NCBI RefSeq assembly: GCF_008831285.2 | Contig: NC_045138.2 | Span: forward strand, 1,933,143-1,997,142 | Direction: 5' to 3' | Origin: Nymphaea colorata | Lineage: Eukaryota > Streptophyta > Magnoliopsida > Nymphaeales > Nymphaeaceae | DNA: 64,000 bases | Shown here: in pieces, positions 24,909 through 35,999 of the stretch | Layout: each line of letters starts with the position of its first letter | Numbering within the stretch: the first letter of the stretch is position 1 | Made by a program: the position numbers and the translations under genes | Notes under the pieces: generated by a model | The model's input: the letters and a program-made list of their open reading frames with translations, nothing else | What the model was told of the DNA's origin: nothing | Databases searched by the model: none

Positions 24909-24982
24909 TTGTTTTGCTCTCATGTCATTCTTTTTTGTACGTAAGTTGTTTTGCTCTCATGTCATTCTTTTTTCTTACGTAA
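24909..24982. repeat. Tandem duplication of about 37 bp
   Basis: Two adjacent copies of gttttgctctcatgtcattc plus a T run and tacgtaa, differing by one or two bases. Confidence 0.8.
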
Positions 24983-25344
24983 ATAATTATTTGGAGAGTT
25001 GCGTTCTTTTCCAGTGATCCTTGGTCATCGTTTCTCTGTTGCTTTGCGAAATTATTGCATTTTCTGTTTCTTTTACATTGATGCATGACACTTTACTAAA
25101 ATAAGCATCATTCTTAATGTTCAATTTTTCTTTGCTTTTTTTCCCGCCTCTCTCTCTCTCTCTCTCTGTTACAGTTGAACTGGTACATGTATATAACGAA
25201 AGACATTTTTTTCATTAGAAATGTTCCATGCCAACATTCAAACAAATATTTCAAAATCTCTTGAAAATGCAACTAAAATGGTTATGAACTTAGAATCAAA
25301 GGAATCCCTCAGAATCATGGAGCTGCAGGCGTGTCCTGTCTTCT

Positions 25345-27498
25345 CTAGTGATTGTTCTTAAAGGAAATAGCATGCTTGAGGCTGTTTCCCAGACCAGCTA
25401 GTGAGCCCATACCTGCAACTAAGGAGACGGCCAAGGTGACCATGCTCAAAGCCTGCAACCTGTACCACTGGGACGTCCCCTTCGCGATATTCTCCCGTCT
25501 CATGTACATTGATACCGGGAACTTCACCGTCAATGGCCAAAAAATGACCGCTCCGAGCAATCCCATGATTGCATTGAAAAATGGCATGACCATGGCAAGA
25601 ACTGTTATATACGCAACAAACAGTGTGCGGAAGACCAGCCTTCCCGGCGAAATCGTCACCGTGGTTTGTGTGCGTGGCAAACGGAACTCGAAAGCAGTGC
25701 TTGTGCTAGGCCATGCTCTTGCTATCAAACTCTCGAACAGTGCGAACGCTGGCTGCGCAAATACCTGCGGGTAACCGTCTGTTATAATATTTCTTCTTCA
25801 AAACTTTCCTTCATGATGTGTCAGTGGCATGAAATTTGTGATTTGTATAAGCAATTCCGAAAGTCAGGACAAAGAATCATTCTTTTCGTCAAACAGAGCA
25901 ACAAAGAAAAGTCTCTGCCTCACAGAGCCTCAATAGAACTGAATTCAACCTTTTGTCAACTCTATTTACAGGTAAAATTACTGCCATGACGAGGAATTCT
26001 TTAGTACTGTCAATTCAGGGAAATGACTGGTGTCCAGAGATGCTGCTCATTGGTTAGATAGTACAGAACCACGTCGGCTAAGTTTAAATTCTTCTATATA
26101 GCAACGAAAATAGGTGAAATCTTTACCTGATAAGCACCAATAAGATGGATGACGATGCAGAGGTTGCCGATGTCAACTAGCCAGAATGGTCCGTAGGATT
26201 GGAAGCCGGTGAGAAAGTTTCTTGGAGACGAGTTTCCGAAGGCAGCATAGCCTATGCAGCCCAGAGATAGATTAAACAGTGCAGTTATTGCTATCCCGTA
26301 GAGGCTTGCTCTCTTCATGGTTCGAGTCTCAGGTGGGGGTGATTTCAGCGTATCCTACATCCAAGAAAAACTTTCCTTCATTTTATGAAAGTAACCTTAT
26401 GTAAGAATTAAGGTCAAAGAGAAACAGGGCTCTCGTATAAGCTGCACATAGATGGGTGCTGCTTAAACTTGATGTCCATTTCCTGAAGATTTACACTACA
26501 CAAGCTTGGAAATAATGATGAAACTTGACATGGTGAAAGTCCTTTATTACTGTCTTCATCCGGGTTAACTTGAATCCAGAGCATCAAGGTGGATAGTCAA
26601 GTTGATAATCCACCTCTGCCTTATTAACTTTTACCATGCAGGTTACCAAAAAATCTGACATATTATCTCCAACTGATATATAACAATCCTACAATACGTC
26701 CTTATAGTTTCGCTCAAGCAAACCTGTTGCTCATGGCTCAGCCCACTGGCAACAAATAATCAAGCACAAATTAGGTCACGAGCTAAACTGACCTCACTCA
26801 CTATCTGCAAAGTCTTATTGGTATGTGCTTCTACTCCTATTGATTTGTTTATTCATTATTCGATCATGGCTGCAGAGGTTCTGCCAGGGTTGGATCTGTT
26901 TGGTTCTAGCCAGAATTCAATTTTCTTAGCTTCAGTCCAATTATCTACAATTGCAGAACCCAATTACAGCCTAAACTTCTTTGCTTGTAGGTGACATTTT
27001 AACGGCTGATTATATGTCTTTGTAACTTCTTTCCTGTAATGAAGATGGAAGAAATCAGCAGGATGTAAAAAATACCTGTATTTCAATCAGCAGAGGAGCA
27101 ATACAGTATGCAAAAGCAATGTTTCCCAAGGCTTGGAAGGCATCCCATGTCCTCGATTCTAAAGTTACACCGTCGAAAATCCCAGCTCCAGTTAGAGTTC
27201 CTTTGATCCTGCCGTCGGCTATGAGCTTGCCAATGCAAAGGCCAAGGCCAATGAAGGAGTATGCGAATGACATGGCTGCTGCTATAACTGATATTACTGT
27301 GATCTTCCCCAGGTTAGGAAGTTGAGCCAGTATAACCTCAAGCACCCCAAAACCTATCATGTAGAAGTTCTCCGATTCACGGCAATCTGCTTCTTCGCCA
27401 TATTTGCGAAAGCAGCTGGCTTGCCTCACCGCCCTGTTTGCAACTCAAGAAAAACATGGTATTCATATTAGTTTGTCCCCATAATTAGACGTACAAAT

Positions 27499-27542
<44 letters not shown>

Positions 27543-29748
27543 GAAGGAAGGAATGACATATACACTTACATCAAACAAGCAACTGTTGTGACAGTGTATC
27601 CAATCATGGTTCCCCAAAGATTTGCATGCTGTGCAACTACACATAGTATTGTATGCTTTCTCCCTGCCAATCCAATAGAAGGAAGAAAACCGTGTTTCTT
27701 CTTTAGTAAAAGAAACCATTAATGCCTAGTGGAAATAAAGTTTTTTTACTCCGGGAAATTTGGTCGCTTTTGAAATTGAACCTAATTTGAAGAGCGTAGT
27801 TGTTCTTTTAGTTATAAAAGATACATAAGGTATCTTGCAAAAAATGTAATAAAAGAAACCATTAATGCCTAGAGGAAATGAAGGGTTTTTACTCCGGGAA
27901 ATTTGGTCGCTTTTGAAATTGAACCTAATTTGAAGAGCGTAGTTGTTCTTTTAGTTATAAAAGATACATAACATATCTTGCCAAAAATGTAACGTTTTAG
28001 CTATTCAAAGGACTTAAAGAGAAATCAAATTCGTATATCCCCTCGAGAGAGGAAAAGATGGTAGAAGAGTAAAGAAGGGATAAGAGAAAAAAGAAGAATG
28101 TGATAATTCCCACCATGAAGACTTCATCTCAGGCACAAAAGAGATTATTTTGATGGGTTGGATGTGATTTTGAAGAGTGAAGAGCAAAGCCCCATCCTAA
28201 CGGAAGAGGAAGTTTGCCTTCTCGTGGCATCTCTAGAATGAGTTTTGCAAAACCCTTGAGATAAGTTTATTAACTTTGCTCATTGCTAAAGATATGTGCT
28301 ATTTTAGGTTCCCGACAAAGTTTGCTTGGGGGTTAGGCCCCTTGCCTTTATTAAACGAAAAATTAAGTGAGTCTTTTCTTACATTTATAGGTTAAGATAA
28401 TTTAATGGTGAAAATATTTTGAGTTCTCCGTTGATTATTTACTCCCATTTATACACTTCTTCTAGTTGAGTTTCTTTTGGCTGATAAAGTTGATACGACA
28501 GCTATTCTGAAGTGCATATAATTTATTTGTCGGTTTGCCTTTGAGAAATTTCTAAAAAATAAACGATGGGTAGTACGATTCCTTTTCAAGTGCACCCCAT
28601 CATCAATATAATTGTGAAAATGGATTGTGCAAGCAAAGGCGTAACAAACTTCATCAGATTTGTGTGATACTATGGAGAGATGCTGTGTTTGAAACCGTTC
28701 TAAAAGACGTTACTTTGACTCACAATGGAAAGAATATTCCTCGTAAACGATAAAAAAGGAGGACGAAAAGACTTTGTTTATAACAAATGAAGTTATAGAT
28801 GAAGGCAATTTTCAGAAGATAGTTGAAGCATCATTGTTAAAAAAAGGTTTCAGACATGTTAAAGAATTCGTGTAATTATATATCACAAGGCCGCGGTAAA
28901 TGAAATTTCAATTAGCAAGAACATGTCAAAAGATACGTGTAAAAGTTTTACTTTAATAAGTGTCGACGTTATAGTTAGGAGTTTAGAACAAAATGTAATG
29001 ACAATAAAAAACATGTGAACTATGTAGAGGAAAGGAAAATATCACCTACACTCTTTCTTGCAGGTAATGGTGTTGAAAGCAAATCACATAGATACATGTG
29101 CAAGCAAATGTATATACGGAAAGAGGGAAGCATTTGTAGAATTTATATCTTATGGTAATTAAGATAAATATTTCCCTACATTTATTGATGATTATAATAT
29201 ATAACATGAACATATTCTTTGAAAGAGAAATATAAACTATGTAAAGTGTTTAAAGAGTTCGAAATGATTTTAGATATATCTTTGAGTAAATTTAAAAAGG
29301 AAAACAAAAACAAAAAGAGATGGAAGAAATGGGTACCTAGGATTGCATCCACAGCTTCCACGTAATTGGAGTTTCTTCTGTCATGGTACCTGTAGCAGTC
29401 ACAGAGGAGGGTAGCTGTGTAATAGGTGACCCAGGCAAAAGCCAGGAGCACGGCAGGGCCGACGACCCAGCCCAGTTGAGCCACACTCCATGGCAGTGCA
29501 AGCACCCCTGAACCTATCACTGCCGTTATTATGTGAGTAGTTGCTGTCCACACCGTCCCTGTCACATACCCACTCAAATTAGGCTTCATCTTACAGAACT
29601 AAAGGAGGAAAAGAATAAGAACCCATACAATCATGATTTTAGAAAGAGAGGGAGAGAGTACATGAAAAAAGTACATACAATTGAGAGAGAGAGAGAGAGA
29701 TTTAAAGTACCAAAGGAAAAGCTAGAAGAAACCATGCAAACATGTTTA

Positions 29749-29794
<46 letters not shown>

Positions 29795-30488
29795 ACATGG
29801 AAACAAGCGACTTTACAAGGACAACACCATGAAAAAACTTGAGCAACATTTTCTATGCTGGTACTTGGATTTGTGGTCATGTAACTAAGCTAGATCATTA
29901 TAGTTGTATTAAAGTTGTTTCCAACAACCGGACTTGGTGCCACACATGAGTAGATGAGTGTGCCTTAAAAAGGGCAGATTATCATGTCATACCTTAGGAT
30001 GTTTGGTTCCATATCTAAGAATGTGAGGAATCTTGGAGGATTTATGAAGAGTGTCATTAAGCGATTGGCTATCAAGGTTCTTAAGAGGGTAGGTTGTGGC
30101 ATCTGCAAAACCAGGAGCAAAAGCCTAATGTAAGAGTGAGACGGGTTGTTACAGCTAAACACTGAACACGTGTTGTTATGAACAAGCTGAGTCTTGGCGC
30201 TAGTAGAAACCAACTCATGATACTACAATTTGAACACCCATTTTTTAATGTGGAGAGTCAAGGTTTGAGACGCCAGATCAGCTTTGGCACTCTCCAAGTA
30301 ACAAGGTGAAAGCTTAAAAGAATGTAAACTTCATGCAAAGACTACTACCTTCACAATGAACATTTCATTTCATTGCACTCATATGGAGCATACCTTGATG
30401 GAGATAAGAGAGACTTACCAATTCTAACATGGTCATCACCTTCTTGCAGTTCACCTTCTTCAATGTTCATTGGATGTACATTATTCAT
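25345..30488 (-). CDS. AAP: Amino acid permease (AAP family), first of a tandem pair
   Basis: Minus-strand exons in order: 30488-30419, 30102-29993, 29583-29337, 27663-27570, 27433-27076, 26354-26127, 25764-25345. They give 1527 nt, 508 aa, with all junctions GT..AG and in phase. The AAAP transporter core begins in exon 3 (GTVWTATTHIITAVIGSGVL, then ALPWSVAQLGW). Exon 5 has VILAQLPNLGKITVISVIAA, exon 6 DTLKSPPPETRTMKRAS and LVDIGNLCIVIHLIGAYQ, and exon 7 MPFFNAIMGLLGAVIFWPLT. Such proteins import amino acids with protons at the plasma membrane through about 11 helices. The start at 30488 (MNNVHPMN) is chosen because it lines up with the start of the sister gene; a second in-frame ATG is at 30470. 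Exon 2 adds an unusual 37-residue N-terminal stretch. Several residues normally constant in the family are changed (GGK to GRK, GFGFY to GFQSY). Confidence 0.88.
27500..27539. repeat. (GA)n microsatellite in AAP intron
   Basis: An uninterrupted run of about 20 GA units, 31 bp past the donor of AAP exon 4 (minus strand). Confidence 0.95.
27707..27992. repeat. 143-bp tandem duplication in AAP intron 3
   Basis: Copy 1 (27707-27849) and copy 2 (27850-27992) are nearly identical. Both contain taaaagaaaccattaatgcc, a shared actccgggaaatttggtcgc tract and the closing tacataa..tatcttgc. The sister AAP gene has only one diverged copy of the start (near 42098-42120), so the duplication happened after the genes separated. 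It lies just upstream of exon 4 on the minus strand. Confidence 0.92.
29749..29792. repeat. (TG)n(GA)n microsatellite in AAP intron 2
   Basis: A TG run changes into a GA run at about 29764. A shorter GA run lies at 29683-29700. Confidence 0.93.
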
Positions 30489-30568
30489 TATCAATGCATC
30501 ACACACACTTTATCTTTTGCTATCTCTCTATAATTCCTTATGCATTGTGAATAAAGAAAATTAAGCAG

Positions 30569-30579
30569 GATTTATAACC
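30569..30579 (-). promoter_or_regulatory. TATA region of the first AAP gene
   Basis: Minus strand GGTTATAAATCCTGC lies about 85 bp before the start codon. The sister gene has the same words (CGTTATAAATCCTGC) at the same distance, as expected for a conserved core promoter after tandem duplication. Confidence 0.6.
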
Positions 30580-31739
30580 ATGCTGCTACAATTTTTGCAA
30601 AAAATGCTTCATGAGTAGGAGCATGCTCTCCATTGGGAAGTATTAAAAGTCTTATTATTTCTCAAAACATTAAGGAAGGGTATCCACCTAATGAAGGAAG
30701 CAAGAAATTTTGAGGAGACGGTCACAAATATAGTGCAGATGAAGATGGCAACAAGAGCAACAGTCAAGTTAATTATGTAAATGAGATATCTACTACCATA
30801 GATGAAACTATTGTTGCAAGTAAAGATGGTAAGAGTGGTGGTCACACATGGCAACAATAAGTTCAATTTTTTTATGACAAAAATACAATAAATGGCATGA
30901 AACATTCTAGAAAGATGTGATACTTACAACTAAACAGGAAGGTGTGTCCCTAATGAAGAAGGGTGTCTTAAGGCAGATTTCTTGCTTTAAAATCCTAGAA
31001 ATGAGTTTGTTTGTAAATCCATCAGATTTCCTTAGTTTTAAAACAATTTTTCACTGAAATTTTTGACTTTCTTCTGAATCAAAGTTGTGGTGCCTTTTCT
31101 AGTCGATTTAAGTTTCATCTTGAGTTAAACCACATAATTGTATTTTCTTCTTTTCTTCTAATCACTTCACTTTTCTTTAACATCAAGGGGAACAGTTATA
31201 TAATTTTTCGATTGATTTACAAATGCTAGCATTTCCAAAATTTGGGCTGTGACATATGCCTTAACACATCTTTCTTTATTAGTGGCAATACTTTATGATA
31301 AACATTTATTTTCTACCTGATTTCATACCATTTATTGTTTTATTATCATGAAATATATGAGCTATCCTTGCTATTTATAACCTTTTTATCATGATAGTTG
31401 TAGCCACTTTTTCTTTTTTCTACCTTCATTTACAATGGTGGTTCTATCTCCAAAAGTAGGCAAGTGATTTGAGTAATTATCTTTGCTGTTACTTTTCTTT
31501 CTACGTTTATTAGCAAAGGCAGTTCACTTATTTGAATGACCATCTTCTCAAGATTTTCCTTGCTTTCATTGGTGGAGTTTCATTCTTCAATGTTTTTAGA
31601 AATATTAAAACAATTAATACTCTTTTGAGCCTCTCCTATAGGCCGAGTTTGAATAAGAAAATGAAACTGGTCCTTAGTAAAAATTTAAGATTTATATTGG
31701 TAAGATCAAATGTGGAATTTGGTTATAAATAGTCTATTG

Positions 31740-33164
31740 ATCATCAGTTCATGAGTATAGTGAAAATCAATTTGAAAGTGCTTCGACTTGTTATAAAGCA
31801 CAAGTTTTGCAATCATATGGAGGACACTAATGTTGTTATCACAAAATAGAATTAGAATTGTGTTGACTCATATTCCAATATCCTTTAACAAAAATTGGTT
31901 TTGATTTAATTCAATAGCTCTTGATGCCATTGCACAATCTTTTGCACTTCAACTTTGATTTTATCACATATTTTTGCTTCTAATTAATGATTCAAGACAT
32001 ACAATTTGCATGCACCAAGAAAGTTGCAAAAAATTGGTTGTGGATATGTGTCTCATGACATCCAGCCCAATATGAATAAGAGAATGTACTTAGTTTCAAA
32101 GTACTTTAGATGTAATATGAAGTCCCATATCAATCTTGCGTTTGATATCCTAAGTATTTCCTCAATAGCTTGATAATGACTTTGAATAGGTTGATACATA
32201 AATTAGTCACATACTTGAGAACTAAGAGATTTCTGGTTGAGTGACGGTGAGATATTATAACAAGCCAATGTCTTTTTTATATAAAGTATGATCATTAAAC
32301 AATTTGTCCTATTGAACTTGAACTCCTATATTTGAACTTGTAATGGGGTTGGATGACTTGCAATCTGCCATTTAAACTTTTTCAAGAACTTTCTTACCAT
32401 ATTTGACTTGACATACGAAAACATTTGCATGGTTACAAGAAGCTTCAATACGTAGAAAATATTCGAGTTTGCCAAAATGTTGATGGGAAACTCTAGGCAA
32501 AGTTTGTCAATCAACATTTTCAAGGTTGAAGAATAATTTCAAATTAAAATCATATCATCAACATATACGAGAAAAATGCCTTGATAAGATGAAAAACATA
32601 GATAGCAAACTTATAATGGCCCACAAGCTTGGAACTAAATTCAGCCTACTTAACACAAGCCTTAGAAGAATGTGCACCTTAATTTAATAATCGTGTTCAA
32701 TTTTGAGAGCATCCTCATATCCTAATGGTTGGCTCATCTAAACTTCTTGGCTCATCTAAACTTCTCCTTGAATGGTGATGAAAAAATGCATTCTTATACA
32801 AGCTGTTTTATATCCCATTTGTAAATCACAAAACTGAAAAACAACACAAATATTAACATGATGTATAATTAATGAAAAATGTCATGAAAATATAGTCCTT
32901 TTTCGTTGAAAACTTGAGCAACAAGGTGGGCTTTTAACTTATCAAGATATCCTTCATATTTTAACTTAGCTTTGAAGACCCATTAATGATCATATAACAT
33001 TTTTCTTAAAATAATAGAAATGAGTATACAAATGTTAATTTTCGGAAGAGCCTTTATTTCATTGACTGTAACACTCTTCCGTCTAGGATGTAGATATTAT
33101 GAGTAGCTAGATAGACTAGGTTGTCAATTAAATGTTTTGGTCTATAAATTTGAGTATTGTTAGG
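31740..33164 (-). pseudogene. Strongly decayed copia RT/RNase H remnant
   Basis: Minus-strand fragments in several frames match copia pol: a WVFKAKLKYEG-like stretch near 32910-32990, KNAFF-like near 32780, VYVDDMIL at 32544-32565 (the RT active site), LEYFLRIE near 32450, a broken SHRHSTRN/LTVTRP-like stretch near 32230, and RNase H-like remains near 31760-32000. Stops and shifts occur every few dozen codons, so this is much older than the element at the left edge. No LTRs were found for it. Its 3' border is interrupted by the solo LTR that follows. Confidence 0.7.
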
Positions 33165-34116
33165 ATAGTTGTTTGCATCCCCAAAAATTTCAGTTGGTTT
33201 TGGGATGCTTCAGAAAAATGAGTTTTTATTTTGAAAATGATAAAAGAAAAGGACTCGCCTGTTGGTACGATGATCGACCGTTCCCGGTGCCTTTACTAGG
33301 GGTAATCAACCTGAGGGCTATGTTTATTATCGATGCATTTCACTTTGGCTTGAACATCTTTTCCATTCTATATGCAGTGTAGAAAAATGTTAAAAGTTTG
33401 ATGTTTCAAACTTTTGAAAAGGTTCTTGAAGAATCATTTGAGAATGTGAAATATTTTAGGGAAAACTACAATTAGAAAGTATTTGTAAAAATCATTTGGA
33501 AAGCTTGTGAAATAATTTTGAAGTCATTTTATTGTTCTCTTAAGACTTTAAGTATGTTTGAGATTTTGCTCCAATTCGACTACTACTTGACTAGAGCTCC
33601 ATCTCATCTTGTTTAAATTTTTTTGGAAATGTGCTTATGATTATAAGTTGTATTAAGTGAGGGTGAATGCATGAATCCATTGATCCTATATGATTGTAAA
33701 GGAAAATCATTCATTCCTACCATAACATTCATCTAAGGGCATTTTTAACATAACATACATCTAAGATTTTTGTTTTGATAACTATCGTATATAAAAAGGA
33801 AAAGTTTTTGAAAATGGATTAGGGTTATAGACCATCAAGTATGAATCCAATATTTGGGACATTACTTGATTTTTTGTCTTAATGAAGTCGGTAAGTAAAA
33901 GACCATGAGAAAATGTTTTAGAATAATGAAAGAAATGCAATATTCTTATAAAAAGAAAGAGAGAGAAATAGAGAAAGAGAGAATGAGATTTCAAAGATCA
34001 CTAAATGGAAGATTTGAAACAAGAAGAAATATATATTCTTTATATGTATGTATAAATGTTTGTATAAGCTTTCAAAAATGAAGTTTAACTTAAAATAGAA
34101 AGGGAAAGAAAAAAAA

Positions 34117-34171
<55 letters not shown>

Positions 34172-35997
34172 GAAATTTGTAGAAGATATCTATCCTGAAG
34201 AGACAAACAAAAGGTTCTAGAGAGAGAAAATAAAACACATGTATATATGAGTTCATATGTATATGCAAATTTGTATAATAAAATGTGGAAACATAGAGAG
34301 AAAAAGATAAAAAGAATCATTATATGTGCATATATGTATATAACATGTATATATGTACGTGTCTTTATGAGATTCAAAATCAATATATGACTCAAAATAA
34401 CTGACTTCAAGTTTGATGTAGGCCGGAGGGAAGTTTGGACTCATGCTAGGGATCTTTCAAAAATGTTTTGGAAAGTATGATTTCAATTTTTTATATATAT
34501 AAACACAAGACATGGTTATTTTGTTTGTTACAAGAGAATATGCTTCTTCTACATTGGGTATGGAAGAAGATCAAGCTACACGATAAAATGCTCATTAGAG
34601 TTCTTAATAGGGTGATTAAAAAGGAAACTAGCGCTAAATGACATGAAAATGCATATTAACATGTACATATTCGTGGAAGAAAGGAAGAGTGAGAATAGGA
34701 GAAGCAAAACAAGACTATATTCAAGAAATGAGATGACATGATTCAAACATAAAATGAAATATCAATTCATCTTCTCATACTCCCGGTGCACGTAAGAATA
34801 GCCTCTTGACTCTAAAATAGAGATTTTAGAGATATCTTGTATGGCCATAGAAAAATAAAAAAGAAGAAAATAAGGGAAAGAAAGGATGATTGCAATACCT
34901 CTAATGAATGATTTTGGGAGAAAATGATCACCCTTTGCTTGAAATGATTTTAAACTCACCTTGAATGAAACTCCAAGATGATGAAGATGAGACTTCCAAG
35001 AGATTTTCATGCTTCATTGAAGAGTTGTAGTTTGATAAAGCTTGCTCCAAGTTGGAGAAGAAGAAAAGAATGAAAAGGAAAGAAGAGAAAGAAAATGGAA
35101 GAAGATTGCTAAAAACTCTAGGTTCTCAAGTGAAAATGCAGTAGAGCTTCTCCAAATGCTAACTCATGCTTAAGAGGGAGGATAATAAGGGTTTTTATAG
35201 AGAGTTTTGGAGCCAAAACTCAACATTTGAATTTTTTTGAATTTCACAATATTTTCATCTAAATTTCAAATAATTTTGAATTTTTTTTTTTAAAATAGGT
35301 TTTAACTAAGTGGGATTGACCATTAGCCTTGCAAACATCCTTTTTGTGGGTAGGGCTAATGCCCACCCTAGAAGGTCCAAAACTGCTCCCAAGGGGTGGT
35401 TTTCTACCGCGTAGGCTTAGTCCTGGCGCTGTTGTGAGCCAGGCACAACAGCGCCCGGTGCTGGGAAAGTGTGCTCGCACAGTGTTGCATGCGATCGCCT
35501 AATGTGATCGCCCTACACGATCGTAGAATGCGATCGTGCACGCACACGTTGCGCGACACACGGTCTCGTGACTGCGTGTCGGGGGGCTCAAAAAACCCTT
35601 TTTTAATTTTTTTTATTTTTAAGTTAAATAAAATGATATTAAAGTGAATAAAATAAGATAAAATTACCAAAAAACCCCTTTTTTTACTTAAAATATGTAG
35701 AAAACCGATTTTTTCATTATAAAAGAGTGATCGGCTTCGTTTTGAGCTTCAGAAACATATTTTGGTGTGAGGACAAAGCATAAAATGAGGAAGAGGTCTA
35801 TGCACGCGAGCGTGGCGCTTATAGCACCAGACTTTGTCGTTTTGAACTCGAATTGAATTTCAGGTTTGAAACGCTTTATTTGGATCAGAATTGCGGCTTA
35901 AAATTCATTTTAGATTGAATAGCTGCAAATTTATTTTGGGTCTAGGATTAAATCCAAATACAGTATTTTTTGAAAAATTTGGGGTGATAACAATAGT
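33165..35997. mobile_element. Solo LTR, 2823 bp, with 5-bp target duplication (Ty3/gypsy type likely)
   Basis: The unit 33170-35992 starts TG and ends CA and is flanked by ATAGT at 33165-33169 and 35993-35997. Its ends are partial inverted copies: the left reads TGTTTGCATCCCCAAAAATT and the right, reverse-complemented, TGTTATCACCCCAAATTTTT. An end of the form TTTGGGGTG..ACA is usual for long plant gypsy LTRs. No gag or pol coding is seen inside, so the internal part was probably lost by LTR-LTR recombination. It holds a (TA)n run at 34119-34166 and a GC-rich cluster near 35400-35585. Family assignment is inference. Confidence 0.78.
34119..34166. repeat. (TA)n microsatellite
   Basis: An uninterrupted AT run of about 24 units inside the solo LTR. 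Confidence 0.95.
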
Positions 35998-35999
35998 AC

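Noticed and set aside
24367-25017. 216-codon plus-strand frame
   Set aside because: It spans the GC-rich repeat block and a GA microsatellite; no domain, and its length follows from the repeats.
30467-30481. Short upstream frame overlapping the ATG at 30470
   Set aside because: The homologous start is the ATG at 30488, which places this out-of-frame ATG inside the coding exon.
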